Source: Salinicola halimionae
GTDB lineage: Bacteria; Pseudomonadota; Gammaproteobacteria; Pseudomonadales; Halomonadaceae
Reading direction: 5' to 3'
DNA: 64,000 nt
Assembly: GCF_003206065.1 (NCBI RefSeq)
Contig: NZ_PZJQ01000004.1
Location: 556,864-620,863 of the forward strand
Shown here in pieces: positions 57,069 to 64,000 of this stretch; the stretch's first letter is position 1; every line of letters starts with the position of its first letter. The notes under the pieces were generated by a model. That model was not told the origin of the DNA, did not search any database, and saw only the letters and a program-made list of their open reading frames with translations. Made by a program: the position numbers and the translations under genes.

Positions 57069-57167
57069 GCAGGCACGACGTTCCTGTGGCCAGCGCGTTG
57101 GCGCTGGCTGAAACCGTGTGTGAAATCGGTGGCCGGCGGTCACTGATGCCGCCGGCGGAGACAGTCG

Positions 57168-58577
57168 TTACAGCGTGTAGGCGACGTTCGAACGGCCAAG
57201 CTTTGCTTGAGTTGCCGAGGCGGTGGCGTCGTTGTCGATCGGGATACGCAGCGAGTCGGCGCGGCCGACGGCGAAATAGAGCAGGCCAGCAGCACGCACG
57301 CTTTCCGGATTGAAAAGGTTGCGCCCGTCGATGATCGCCGGCGTGGCCAGTTGCTCGCGCAGACGGCGGAAGTCGACCGTGCGGAAGGCCTTCCATTCGG
57401 TACAGATGACCAGTGCATCGGCACCTGCCAGGGTGTCGTCGCGACGCTTTGTCAGCGTCAAATCGTCGCGTTCGCCGTAGATACGGTGACACTCCTTCAT
57501 CGCTTCCGGGTCATAGGCACGAACCTTGCCGCCTGCCGCCCAGATCGCTTCCATCAGCTCGCGGCTCGGGGCTTCGCGCATATCATCGGTATTGGGTTTG
57601 AAGGCCAGCCCCCACACGGCGATGGTCTTGCCTTGCAGGTCACCGTCCAGCGCCTGAAAAAGTTTGGTGAACAGGCTCGCCTTCTGGCGATAGTTGACCG
57701 CTTCCACGGCATTAAGTAGTTGTGCCTCGTAACCGACAGTGCTGGCGGTGCGGGCCAGGGCCTGGACGTCCTTCGGAAAACACGAGCCGCCGTAGCCACA
57801 GCCTGGATAGATAAAGCTGTAACCGATTCGCGGATCGCTGCCGATCCCCCGGCGCACGTTCTCGACGTCGGCGCCAAGACGCTCGGCCAGATTCGAGACT
57901 TCGTTCATGAAGCTGATCTTGGTGGCCAGCATGGCGTTGGCGGCATACTTGGTCAGCTCGGCGCTGCGAATGTCCATGAACATCAACTTTTCCTGGCGCC
58001 GGTTATACGGGGCATAACATTCGCGCATCAGCGGCTCGACGCGTGGAGAGTCGCAACCAATGATGATGCGGGCGCCCTGGGAGAAATCTTCGACCGCCGA
58101 CCCTTCCTTGAGGAATTCGGGGTTCGAGCAGACGTCGTACGGGATATCGACGTCGCGTTGATGGAGGCGCTGATTGATAGTGGCGGACACGCGATCTGCC
58201 GTACCTACCGGTACCGTGGATTTGTCGATGACCAGCTTGTACTCCTGCATATGCTCGGCAATGGTGTCGGCCACGCTGAGCACGTACTTGAGGTCGGCGC
58301 TGCCGTCTTCGTCCGGTGGGGTGCCTACGGCGATGAACTGCAGTGTACCGAAGCCGACCGCTTCAACCGGATCGGTCGTGAACAGTAACCGCTCTTCAGC
58401 CACGTTTTGCTTGACCAGCGTTTCCAGACCCGGCTCATAGATCGGCACGATGCCATTTTTAAGGCCGTTGATCTTGTCGCTGTCGACGTCCATGCACATG
58501 ACTTCGTGGCCGGCATCGGCGAGGCAGGTGCCGGTGACGAGACCCACATATCCCGTTCCAAAAATGGTGATCCGCAT
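57168..58577 (-). CDS. ugd: UDP-glucose 6-dehydrogenase
   Basis: Ugd oxidises UDP-glucose to UDP-glucuronate with two NAD. The 469-residue protein begins [20 protein letters not shown] (Rossmann motif) and shows [49 protein letters not shown] with the catalytic Cys, and [16 protein letters not shown]. These are UDP-glucose-type signatures; GDP-mannose dehydrogenase (AlgD) has a different Cys loop and NPEFLREGTA-type segment. An extra Ala/Thr-rich C-terminal tail of about 20 residues is present. AAGGAG precedes the ATG. It is the first gene of the polysaccharide locus, in the place algD occupies in Pseudomonas, and points to UDP-GlcA as precursor. Confidence 0.94.
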   Translation of the reverse strand: MRITIFGTGYVGLVTGTCLADAGHEVMCMDVDSDKINGLKNGIVPIYEPGLETLVKQNVAEERLLFTTDPVEAVGFGTLQFIAVGTPPDEDGSADLKYVLSVADTIAEHMQEYKLVIDKSTVPVGTADRVSATINQRLHQRDVDIPYDVCSNPEFLKEGSAVEDFSQGARIIIGCDSPRVEPLMRECYAPYNRRQEKLMFMDIRSAELTKYAANAMLATKISFMNEVSNLAERLGADVENVRRGIGSDPRIGYSFIYPGCGYGGSCFPKDVQALARTASTVGYEAQLLNAVEAVNYRQKASLFTKLFQALDGDLQGKTIAVWGLAFKPNTDDMREAPSRELMEAIWAAGGKVRAYDPEAMKECHRIYGERDDLTLTKRRDDTLAGADALVICTEWKAFRTVDFRRLREQLATPAIIDGRNLFNPESVRAAGLLYFAVGRADSLRIPIDNDATASATQAKLGRSNVAYTL

Positions 58578-59165
58578 GATGGCGCTCCTTGCTATGTTCG
58601 TATCGTTACGTTTCCGCCCGCTCATTCTTCGCGTTGGCAATATCGGTCATGCGATATGCCAACCAACGGCAGTCGTTCCGTACTTTAATCACGGATGATC
58701 TGGTGTTCGGCTTTACTGGTGGTCACTCACTTCGGATAGCGAATCTGACCTTACAAAAAGCCATGAAATCAAAAGACTAATTTTCATTAGTGGTTTAAGT
58801 TATTGATTTATAGCTGTCTTTCGTATTTTTCTGACTTACAGCCGATGACAAACAGCGTTTTCGAAATGTGGCACCAACGTTAGGATCAAAGCGTTCCACG
58901 GTCCAATTCAGAAAAAATGCATGTAATTGAGCATGCGCTTTTCGTGTCGTTGTATTGCACAGGGTGTGTCCTTATACCGACGTCTAATGTCTGCGATTGG
59001 AGACGTGGAAATGGCTTGAAATCACCTTTATGTATTTATATGTAATCAAAATGTTTTTTAGAGAAATAAATGTTTCAAAATAATTCTTCTTGTGTGGATT
59101 TGTTTTTCGTAATTTGACGACGTCGAAGCCCGCTGTCCGAATTCCGTGCTCGATTTACCGGGTTT
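58578..59165. other. AT-rich non-coding region between the polysaccharide locus and suf
   Basis: Beyond the palindrome, roughly 58680-59110 is visibly A+T-rich (many TTTT/AAAA/ATTTAT runs) in an otherwise G+C-rich window. No open frame with family resemblance occurs. It must hold the ugd promoter, but I cannot fix a -35/-10 pair. TGGCAC-N5-TTAG near 58870 is only a poor sigma-54 match and points the wrong way. The base composition would suit a silencer-bound or acquired region boundary. Confidence 0.6.
58633..58663. promoter_or_regulatory. Imperfect palindrome upstream of ugd
   Basis: GTTGGCAATATCG (58633-58645) and CGATATGCCAAC (58652-58663) form an inverted repeat with one unpaired base and a 6-base spacer, centred 71 bases before the ugd ATG. 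Length and symmetry suit a dimeric regulator, or a leader hairpin. Confidence 0.5.
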
Positions 59166-59309
59166 GTGGGTTCCGACTCGCTTCGCTTGATTATCCTCTG
59201 CTTGCTGATCGTCATGGCCTGCGTGATCGTCATGCCTATTCGCTTGCCGAAGCTGGCGAGCCCGGGTCAGCGTGGCGACTGGGTTCACACCGGGGGGAAA
59301 GAGGACTAA
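59166..59309 (+). CDS. Possible 47-residue single-pass membrane protein
   Basis: A GTG-started frame encodes 47 residues with a strong hydrophobic segment (LRLIILCLLIVMACVIVMPI) and a polar C-terminus (RGDWVHTGGKED). The helix-then-polar layout looks protein-like, but there is no ribosome site and no family I recognise, and the stop codon lies in the -10 region of the suf regulator promoter. It may be an unannotated small membrane protein or chance. Confidence 0.3.
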   Translation: MGSDSLRLIILCLLIVMACVIVMPIRLPKLASPGQRGDWVHTGGKED

Positions 59310-59322
59310 AATGGTCCTATAT
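59284..59322 (+). promoter_or_regulatory. suf operon promoter overlapped by an IscR type-1-like operator
   Basis: TTCACA (59284) and TAAAAT (59307) are separated by 17 bp, each one mismatch from sigma-70 consensus. Over the -10 box lies 59298-59322, whose core GACTAAAATGGTC and trailing TATAT agree with about 18 of 25 positions of the E. coli IscR type 1 consensus (my hand alignment). This predicts autorepression by the Fe-S form of the regulator encoded 33 bases downstream. Confidence 0.65.
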
Positions 59323-59354
59323 GGCGGCTGTCAGGACCGAGAGGGCATTACAGC

Positions 59355-59831
59355 GTGCTGAAATTATCGAAGTTGACGGATTATGCGGCAGTAATCATGG
59401 CGCAGATCGCGCGTCAGTCGGACCAGGCGCATACGGCATCGGAACTGGCTCAACGCGTCCATCTGCCGCTGCCGACAGTGAGCAAGATGCTCAAGAAGCT
59501 GGCGAAGAGCGGGCTGCTGGAGTCGCGCCGGGGTTCTCATGGGGGGTACGTGCTGTCGCGGTCTCCGGTGGAGATCACGGCCAGCGATATTATTGCCGCC
59601 ATCGAAGGACCGATCGGTATGACGGAATGCAGCCATGCCGATGGAGATTGCGAGCTGTTGAATACCTGCGGCGTTGCCGACAATTGGCAACGTGTGTCGC
59701 AGGCGATACGCACGCTGCTGGATTGCGTGACGTTGGCGCATCTCGCGCAGTCCAATCCGATCAAGCTGCCCGTGCAGCTACCGATTCAGAGTGTGACGCT
59801 GCCAACGACGGCAGCGTCGCGCGAACATTAA
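59355..59831 (+). CDS. Rrf2-family SUF system Fe-S regulator
   Basis: This 158-residue winged-helix regulator of the IscR/SufR-like group starts (GTG) MLKLSKLTDYAAVIMAQIAR, with the recognition helix region LPLPTVSKMLKKLAKSGLLE, GSHGGYVLSRSP as wing and a cysteine cluster CSHADGDCELLNTC that likely binds an Fe-S cluster. It is first in the suf operon and probably senses cluster status to repress it, as IscR does for isc. A promoter with an IscR-like operator lies just upstream. No isc genes are in the window. Confidence 0.9.
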   Translation: MLKLSKLTDYAAVIMAQIARQSDQAHTASELAQRVHLPLPTVSKMLKKLAKSGLLESRRGSHGGYVLSRSPVEITASDIIAAIEGPIGMTECSHADGDCELLNTCGVADNWQRVSQAIRTLLDCVTLAHLAQSNPIKLPVQLPIQSVTLPTTAASREH

Positions 59832-59939
59832 GAGGGCGTGGCGAGGGAGAGCCGAGCGGCGGCAGTGAATTGCCTGATCGTGCCGGTGTCCGAGATCGCG
59901 TCTTCGTCATAAGACTCTCTGTGGAGAGGAGTGAAGACC

Positions 59940-61382
59940 ATGGCTAGCGAAGAGATGGAGCAGTTGGTCCGTCGCGAATACAAGCAAGGATTCGTGACCG
60001 ACATCGAAAGCGATACCGTGCCGCCGGGCCTTGATGAAAGCACCATTGCTTTCATTTCCCAGAAAAAGGGAGAGCCCGAGTGGATGCTCGAGTGGCGTCT
60101 CGAGGCTTACTATCAGTGGCTCAAGATGACGACGCCGTCCTGGGCGCATCTGGAATATCCACCGATCGACTATCAGGCGATCTCCTATTTCAGTGCGCCG
60201 AAAAAGCCCGAGGACCGACCCCAGAGTCTGGACGAGGTCGATCCCAAGCTGCTTGAAACCTACGAGAAGCTGGGTATCCCGCTACACGAGCGCGCAGCGC
60301 TGGCAGGGGTTGCCGTGGATGCGGTGTTCGACTCCGTCTCGGTGACGACGACCTTCAAGGAGAAGCTCCATGAAGCGGGCGTTATCTTCTGCTCCATCTC
60401 AGAAGCGATTCGTGAATATCCGGAGCTGGTACGCCAGTATCTAGGCACCGTCGTACCGCAGGCGGATAACTATTTCGCCGCGCTCAATTCGGCGGTCTTC
60501 ACCGACGGCTCCTTCGTCTACGTGCCGGAAGGCGTGAAATGTCCGATGGAGCTTTCCACCTACTTCCGGATCAATGCTGCCAACACCGGTCAGTTCGAGC
60601 GCACCTTGATCGTCTGCGACAAGCGGGCGCAAGTCTCCTATCTCGAAGGTTGTACCGCGCCGCAACGCGATGAAAATCAGCTGCATGCGGCAGTAGTCGA
60701 GCTAGTGGCCCTCGAGGACGCCTACATCAAGTACTCCACGGTGCAAAATTGGTATCCGGGAGATGAGAACGGCAAGGGCGGTATCTATAACTTCGTGACC
60801 AAGCGTGGCGATTGTCGCGGTGATCGCTCCCGCATCAGCTGGACGCAGGTCGAGACCGGTTCGGCGATTACCTGGAAGTATCCATCCTGCATGTTGCGCG
60901 GCAAGGAGAGTGTCGGCGAGTTCTACTCGGTCGCCGTCACCAATGGGCGCCAACAGGCCGATACCGGCACCAAGATGATCCATATCGGCGAAAACACGCG
61001 TTCGACCATCGTCGCCAAGGGGATCGCCGCCGGCCGTAGCGATCAGGCCTATCGCGGTCTGGTCAAGATCGGCCCACGAGCCAAGGGCGCGCGCAACTAC
61101 ACCCAGTGCGATTCACTGCTGATCGGCGATCAGTGCGGGGCGCACACGTTTCCCTATCAGGAAATCGGCAATAGCACCGCGACTGTCGAGCACGAGGCGA
61201 CTACCTCCAAGATCGCCGACGACCAGCTCTTCTACTGCCGTGCGCGTGGCATCGATGAGGAGGATGCCGTGAGCATGATCGTCAACGGTTTCTGCAAGGA
61301 TGTCTTCCAGGAGCTGCCGATGGAGTTTGCGGTCGAGGCTGAAGCGCTGCTCAACGTGACGTTGGAAGGCTCGGTGGGCTGA
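59940..61382 (+). CDS. sufB: Fe-S cluster scaffold subunit SufB
   Basis: SufB is the scaffold on which the SufBC2D complex builds Fe-S clusters. The 480-residue protein shows [20 protein letters not shown], a C-terminal beta-helix with [21 protein letters not shown], the cluster/sulfur-relay Cys in [15 protein letters not shown], and [21 protein letters not shown] start at the ATG 59940, 10 bases behind GGAG; a GTG at 59931 is too close to that site. Separated from the regulator by 108 bp and from sufC by 75 bp with two hairpins. Confidence 0.96.
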   Translation: MASEEMEQLVRREYKQGFVTDIESDTVPPGLDESTIAFISQKKGEPEWMLEWRLEAYYQWLKMTTPSWAHLEYPPIDYQAISYFSAPKKPEDRPQSLDEVDPKLLETYEKLGIPLHERAALAGVAVDAVFDSVSVTTTFKEKLHEAGVIFCSISEAIREYPELVRQYLGTVVPQADNYFAALNSAVFTDGSFVYVPEGVKCPMELSTYFRINAANTGQFERTLIVCDKRAQVSYLEGCTAPQRDENQLHAAVVELVALEDAYIKYSTVQNWYPGDENGKGGIYNFVTKRGDCRGDRSRISWTQVETGSAITWKYPSCMLRGKESVGEFYSVAVTNGRQQADTGTKMIHIGENTRSTIVAKGIAAGRSDQAYRGLVKIGPRAKGARNYTQCDSLLIGDQCGAHTFPYQEIGNSTATVEHEATTSKIADDQLFYCRARGIDEEDAVSMIVNGFCKDVFQELPMEFAVEAEALLNVTLEGSVG

Positions 61383-61395
61383 ACCGCTGCCACTG

Positions 61396-61439
61396 TCGAA
61401 TTCATATGCCAATTCGAGAGACTGCGTCTGCGGTCTCTC
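61396..61439 (+). other. Two adjacent hairpins between sufB and sufC
   Basis: TCGAATT/AATTCGA (61396-61417) forms a 7-bp stem with an 8-base loop. GAGAGACTGC/GCGGTCTCTC (61416-61439, one T-G wobble) forms a 10-bp stem with a 4-base loop. No U-tract follows, so an mRNA processing or stability element is more likely than full termination. Confidence 0.55.
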
Positions 61440-61457
61440 TCGTATCAAGGGTTTCAC

Positions 61458-62210
61458 ATGCTCGAAGTCAAAGATCTTCATGTCACCATCGAGGACAAGG
61501 CTATCCTCAAGGGCCTCGACCTGACCGTAAACGCCGGTGAGGTTCACGCCATCATGGGCCCGAATGGCGCCGGCAAGTCGACGCTGTCGGCGGTGATTGC
61601 CGGCAAGGACGGCTATGAAGTCACTCAGGGAACGATTCTGTTCGAAGGGCAGGACGTGCTCGAAATGGAAATCGAGGAGCGCGCGCGCGCCGGCTTGCTG
61701 CTGGGGTTCCAGTACCCGATCGAGATCCCCGGGGTCAAGAATATCTACCTGCTCAAGGCAGCGCTCAATGCACAGCGTGCCGCTCGTGGTGAAGGCGAAA
61801 TCCCGGCGCCGGAATTCATGAAGCTGGTACGTGAAAAGAGCGCCGAGATGAAGATGGATCCGAGCTTCTTGCAGCGCGCGGTCAACGAAGGCTTCTCCGG
61901 CGGCGAGAAGAAGCGTAACGAGATCCTGCAGATGCTGGTACTGCAGCCGAAGCTGGCGATGCTGGACGAGATCGACTCCGGTCTCGATATCGATGCCATG
62001 AAGGTCGTCGCCGACGGCGTCAACTCGTTGCGCAGCGCCGATCGCGCGATCCTGATGGTGACCCATTATCAGCGCCTGCTCAATCATATCGTGCCGGACC
62101 GCGTTCACGTGCTGGTCGACGGTCGAATCGTCAAGAGCGGCGATAAGGATCTGGCGCTGGAACTCGAGGCTCGAGGCTATGAATGGGTATTGGAGGAGTC
62201 TGTCGCATGA
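61458..62210 (+). CDS. sufC: Fe-S assembly ATPase SufC
   Basis: SufC is the ABC-type ATPase that powers the SufBC2D scaffold. The 250-residue protein has Walker A MGPNGAGKSTLSAVI, the Q-loop GFQYPIEIPGV, signature FSGGEKKRNEILQML, Walker B LAMLDEIDSGLDIDA and the switch His in LMVTHYQRLL. Soluble, no membrane segment. Its stop overlaps the sufD ATG (ATGA). Confidence 0.97.
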   Translation: MLEVKDLHVTIEDKAILKGLDLTVNAGEVHAIMGPNGAGKSTLSAVIAGKDGYEVTQGTILFEGQDVLEMEIEERARAGLLLGFQYPIEIPGVKNIYLLKAALNAQRAARGEGEIPAPEFMKLVREKSAEMKMDPSFLQRAVNEGFSGGEKKRNEILQMLVLQPKLAMLDEIDSGLDIDAMKVVADGVNSLRSADRAILMVTHYQRLLNHIVPDRVHVLVDGRIVKSGDKDLALELEARGYEWVLEESVA

Positions 62211-63544
62211 GTGCAGCGGAACGCTTTCTTCAGCGTCTGACCGCACGCCGCGCCGACGATCCGAGCTGGGTTGCGGCACGCCGGCAGGCCGGCGCGGCGC
62301 GATTCGAGGCGATGGGTTTTCCGACTCGTCGTGACGAACACTGGAAATATACCGACGTGCGTCGCATCGCCGAGGGTGACTTCGCGCTAGCCTCCGACGT
62401 CGCATTCGATGCTGCAAGCTTCGATGCCCTGCGTCTCGAGATCGATGCGCATCGCCTGGTATTCGTTGACGGTCAATTTAGCGCCACACTGTCGGATCTC
62501 GACGCGTTGCCGACGGGTGTTTCGGTCGAGCCTCTTTCCCAGGCGATGGTCGCCAATCACGAGGCCGTCGGTGGATCATTGGGCCGTTTGGCGGGTGTCG
62601 ATTTCTCGCCCTTTACCGCGCTCAACACCGCGTTCGCGGATGAGGGCGCCATCATTCGTTTGTCTGCCGGCACCGTCGTCGATAAGCCGATCTATCTGTT
62701 GATGCTGTCGCGCGCTGGCTCACAGCCGGTAATGAGCCATCCGCGGGTACTGGTCGAAGCCGGCGCGCGTACCGAGGCAACGATCATCGAGCACTATGCC
62801 GGTGAGCCCGAGGCGGCGAACTTCACCAATGTGGTGACCGAAGTGATGCTCGACCGGGGTGCCATCATCGATCATTACAAGCTGCAGGAAGCCGCACTGA
62901 CGGATTTGCATGTGGCCAGTATTCATGTCGACCAAGGGCGCGACAGCCACTTCAATTCGTACAACATGAACCTGGGCGGGGCATTGGTGCGCACGGATCT
63001 GGTGACGGATCTGAATGCCGAAGGCGCTGAAGCAGCCTACAACGGACTGTTCTTCGTGCAGGGTCGTCAGCACGTCGATAACCATACGCTGGTCAATCAC
63101 AATGCGCCGCGCACTTTCTCCAACGAGAACTACAAGGGCGTACTCGATGACCGCTCTCGCGGTGTGTTCAACGGCAAAGTCTTCGTCAAGAAGGACGCGC
63201 AGCAGATCGAGGCGTATCAGAACAACGCCAACCTGTTGCTTTCCGATCGTGCCGAAATCGATACAAAGCCGGAACTGGTGATCTACGCCGACGATGTCAA
63301 ATGTTCTCACGGCGCCACTACCGGCCAGTTGGATGAAGATGCCGTCTATGCGTTACGAAGTCGCGGTATCGATGAGCCGATGGCGCGAGCATTGCTGACG
63401 TTGGCATTCGTCGGCGAGGTCATGGACAAGGTGCGCCTCAACGTCATCGCCGAGCGTGTCGAACGAGCCGTTGCTGGGCGTCTGCCGGAGCGCTTCAACC
63501 TGGCTGACCTGGTGGAAACCGCCGAGGCCATTCAGGAGGCTTGA
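62207..63544 (+). CDS. sufD: Fe-S cluster scaffold subunit SufD
   Basis: SufD is the SufB paralogue in the scaffold complex. The 445-residue protein has a helical N-terminus (FPTRRDEHWKYTDVRRI), a beta-helix core with IIDHYKLQEAALTDLHVASI and NHNAPRTFSNENYKGVLDDR, and the C-terminal CSHGATTGQLDEDAVYALRS containing the conserved Cys and His. The ATG overlaps the sufC stop; the earlier in-frame start at 62183 would lie inside sufC. Confidence 0.96.
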   Translation: MSAAERFLQRLTARRADDPSWVAARRQAGAARFEAMGFPTRRDEHWKYTDVRRIAEGDFALASDVAFDAASFDALRLEIDAHRLVFVDGQFSATLSDLDALPTGVSVEPLSQAMVANHEAVGGSLGRLAGVDFSPFTALNTAFADEGAIIRLSAGTVVDKPIYLLMLSRAGSQPVMSHPRVLVEAGARTEATIIEHYAGEPEAANFTNVVTEVMLDRGAIIDHYKLQEAALTDLHVASIHVDQGRDSHFNSYNMNLGGALVRTDLVTDLNAEGAEAAYNGLFFVQGRQHVDNHTLVNHNAPRTFSNENYKGVLDDRSRGVFNGKVFVKKDAQQIEAYQNNANLLLSDRAEIDTKPELVIYADDVKCSHGATTGQLDEDAVYALRSRGIDEPMARALLTLAFVGEVMDKVRLNVIAERVERAVAGRLPERFNLADLVETAEAIQEA

Positions 63545-63545
63545 G

Positions 63546-64000
63546 ATGACCGCGATTACCGATCTGACGCTGGACCTGGCGGCGGTGCGCCGGGATTTTC
63601 CGATTCTCGATCGGGAAGTTCACGGTAAGCCATTGATCTATCTCGACAACGCGGCTACCAGCCAGACGCCGGTGGCGGTGATCGACAGCCTTAGTGACTA
63701 TTATCGTCGCTACAACGCCAATATTCATCGCGGCCTGCATACACTGGCCGACGAGGCAACAGCTGCCTTCGAGGGCGTGCGCACGACGGTCCAGCGCCAC
63801 ATCAATGCGTTCGAACCGCGCGAGATCGTATTTACGCGGGGGACCACCGAAGCGATCAATCTGGTGGCCAACAGCTGGGGCCGGGCCAACCTGAAGGCTG
63901 GCGACGAAGTGGTGATTTCTTTGATGGAGCATCACTCCAATATCGTGCCCTGGCAGTTGCTCGAGCGCGAGTTGGGTATCGTGATCAAGGTCATCCCCGT
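63546..64000 (+). CDS. sufS: Cysteine desulfurase SufS, truncated by the window end
   Basis: SufS is the PLP-dependent desulfurase that supplies sulfur to the Suf scaffold. The first 151 residues are present: AAVRRDFPILDREVHGKPLI, YLDNAATSQTP, NIHRGLHTLADEAT, FTRGTTEAINLVANSWG and LMEHHSNIVPW with the PLP-stacking His. The PLP lysine and active Cys lie beyond the window. It begins 1 bp after the sufD stop, so sufB-C-D-S form one operon. Confidence 0.95.
   Translation, partial: MTAITDLTLDLAAVRRDFPILDREVHGKPLIYLDNAATSQTPVAVIDSLSDYYRRYNANIHRGLHTLADEATAAFEGVRTTVQRHINAFEPREIVFTRGTTEAINLVANSWGRANLKAGDEVVISLMEHHSNIVPWQLLERELGIVIKVIP

Noticed and set aside
58868-58885. TGGCAC-N5-TTAG as a sigma-54 promoter
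   Set aside because: The -12 element is poor (TTAG rather than TTGC), it points away from ugd, and no enhancer-binding gene is nearby.
61113-62417. Minus-strand open frame of 434 codons opposite sufB-sufC-sufD
   Set aside because: Spans three recognised genes on the other strand and has no motif of its own.

Overview
The window is chromosomal DNA of a high-G+C gammaproteobacterium. Gene content and order (psd, rsgA, orn, queG, nnr-tsaE-amiC-mutL-miaA-hfq-hflX-hflK-hflC-hisZ-purA; a complete EF-P modification set; an endonuclease-type MutL; a single-regulator suf operon) fit an Oceanospirillales/Halomonadaceae-type organism. That placement comes from recognising proteins and synteny, not from a database search. 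Coding density is high and both strands are used. I see no rRNA, tRNA, CRISPR array, phage or insertion sequence.

Layout. 1-2.3 kb: end of cysN and a serine acetyltransferase gene (sulfate assimilation and cysteine). 2.4-9 kb: an LTA-synthase-like membrane phosphotransferase, cmoA/cmoB (tRNA wobble uridine modification), pgi and the esterase yqiA. 9-14.5 kb: parE, parC and serB. 14.7-18 kb: a PilZ plus degenerate HD-GYP protein, then a protealysin-like M4 protease overlapping an emfourin-like inhibitor gene. 18-22.3 kb: a DUF3465 protein, a small family 2 glycosyltransferase, a PmrAB/QseBC-type two-component system and a small membrane protein. 22.3-26 kb: epmB, efp, a short-chain dehydrogenase and epmA. 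26-33 kb: arfB, psd, sseA, a purine permease, rsgA, orn and queG. 33-47 kb: the nnr to purA superoperon, closed by a strong bidirectional terminator.

47.0-58.6 kb, all on the minus strand, is the most interesting part: an alginate-like exopolysaccharide locus. In transcription order it encodes a UDP-glucose 6-dehydrogenase, an Alg8-like membrane synthase with an extra periplasmic tail, an Alg44-like PilZ/membrane-fusion protein, a PL14/PL20-type jelly-roll polysaccharide lyase, a PL5 (AlgL-type) lyase, a very large Sel1-repeat lipoprotein (AlgK-like) and a PL38-like lyase. A GDP-mannose dehydrogenase, an AlgE porin, an AlgG epimerase and all acetylation genes are absent. Taken together this suggests a c-di-GMP-gated system that makes a polyuronate from UDP-glucuronic acid, that is a glucuronan-type polymer rather than alginate; this is an inference. 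An AT-rich region of about 0.6 kb with a palindrome lies upstream of the dehydrogenase gene.

59.2-64 kb: the suf operon (Rrf2 regulator, sufB, sufC, sufD, start of sufS) behind a promoter that overlaps an IscR type-1-like operator.

A second, unexpected pattern is that at least nine intergenic gaps carry short tandem repeats (2-5 imperfect units of 12-18 bp kept in near-exact phase). One array carries a Shine-Dalgarno-like core in each unit and runs up to the alg8 start codon.
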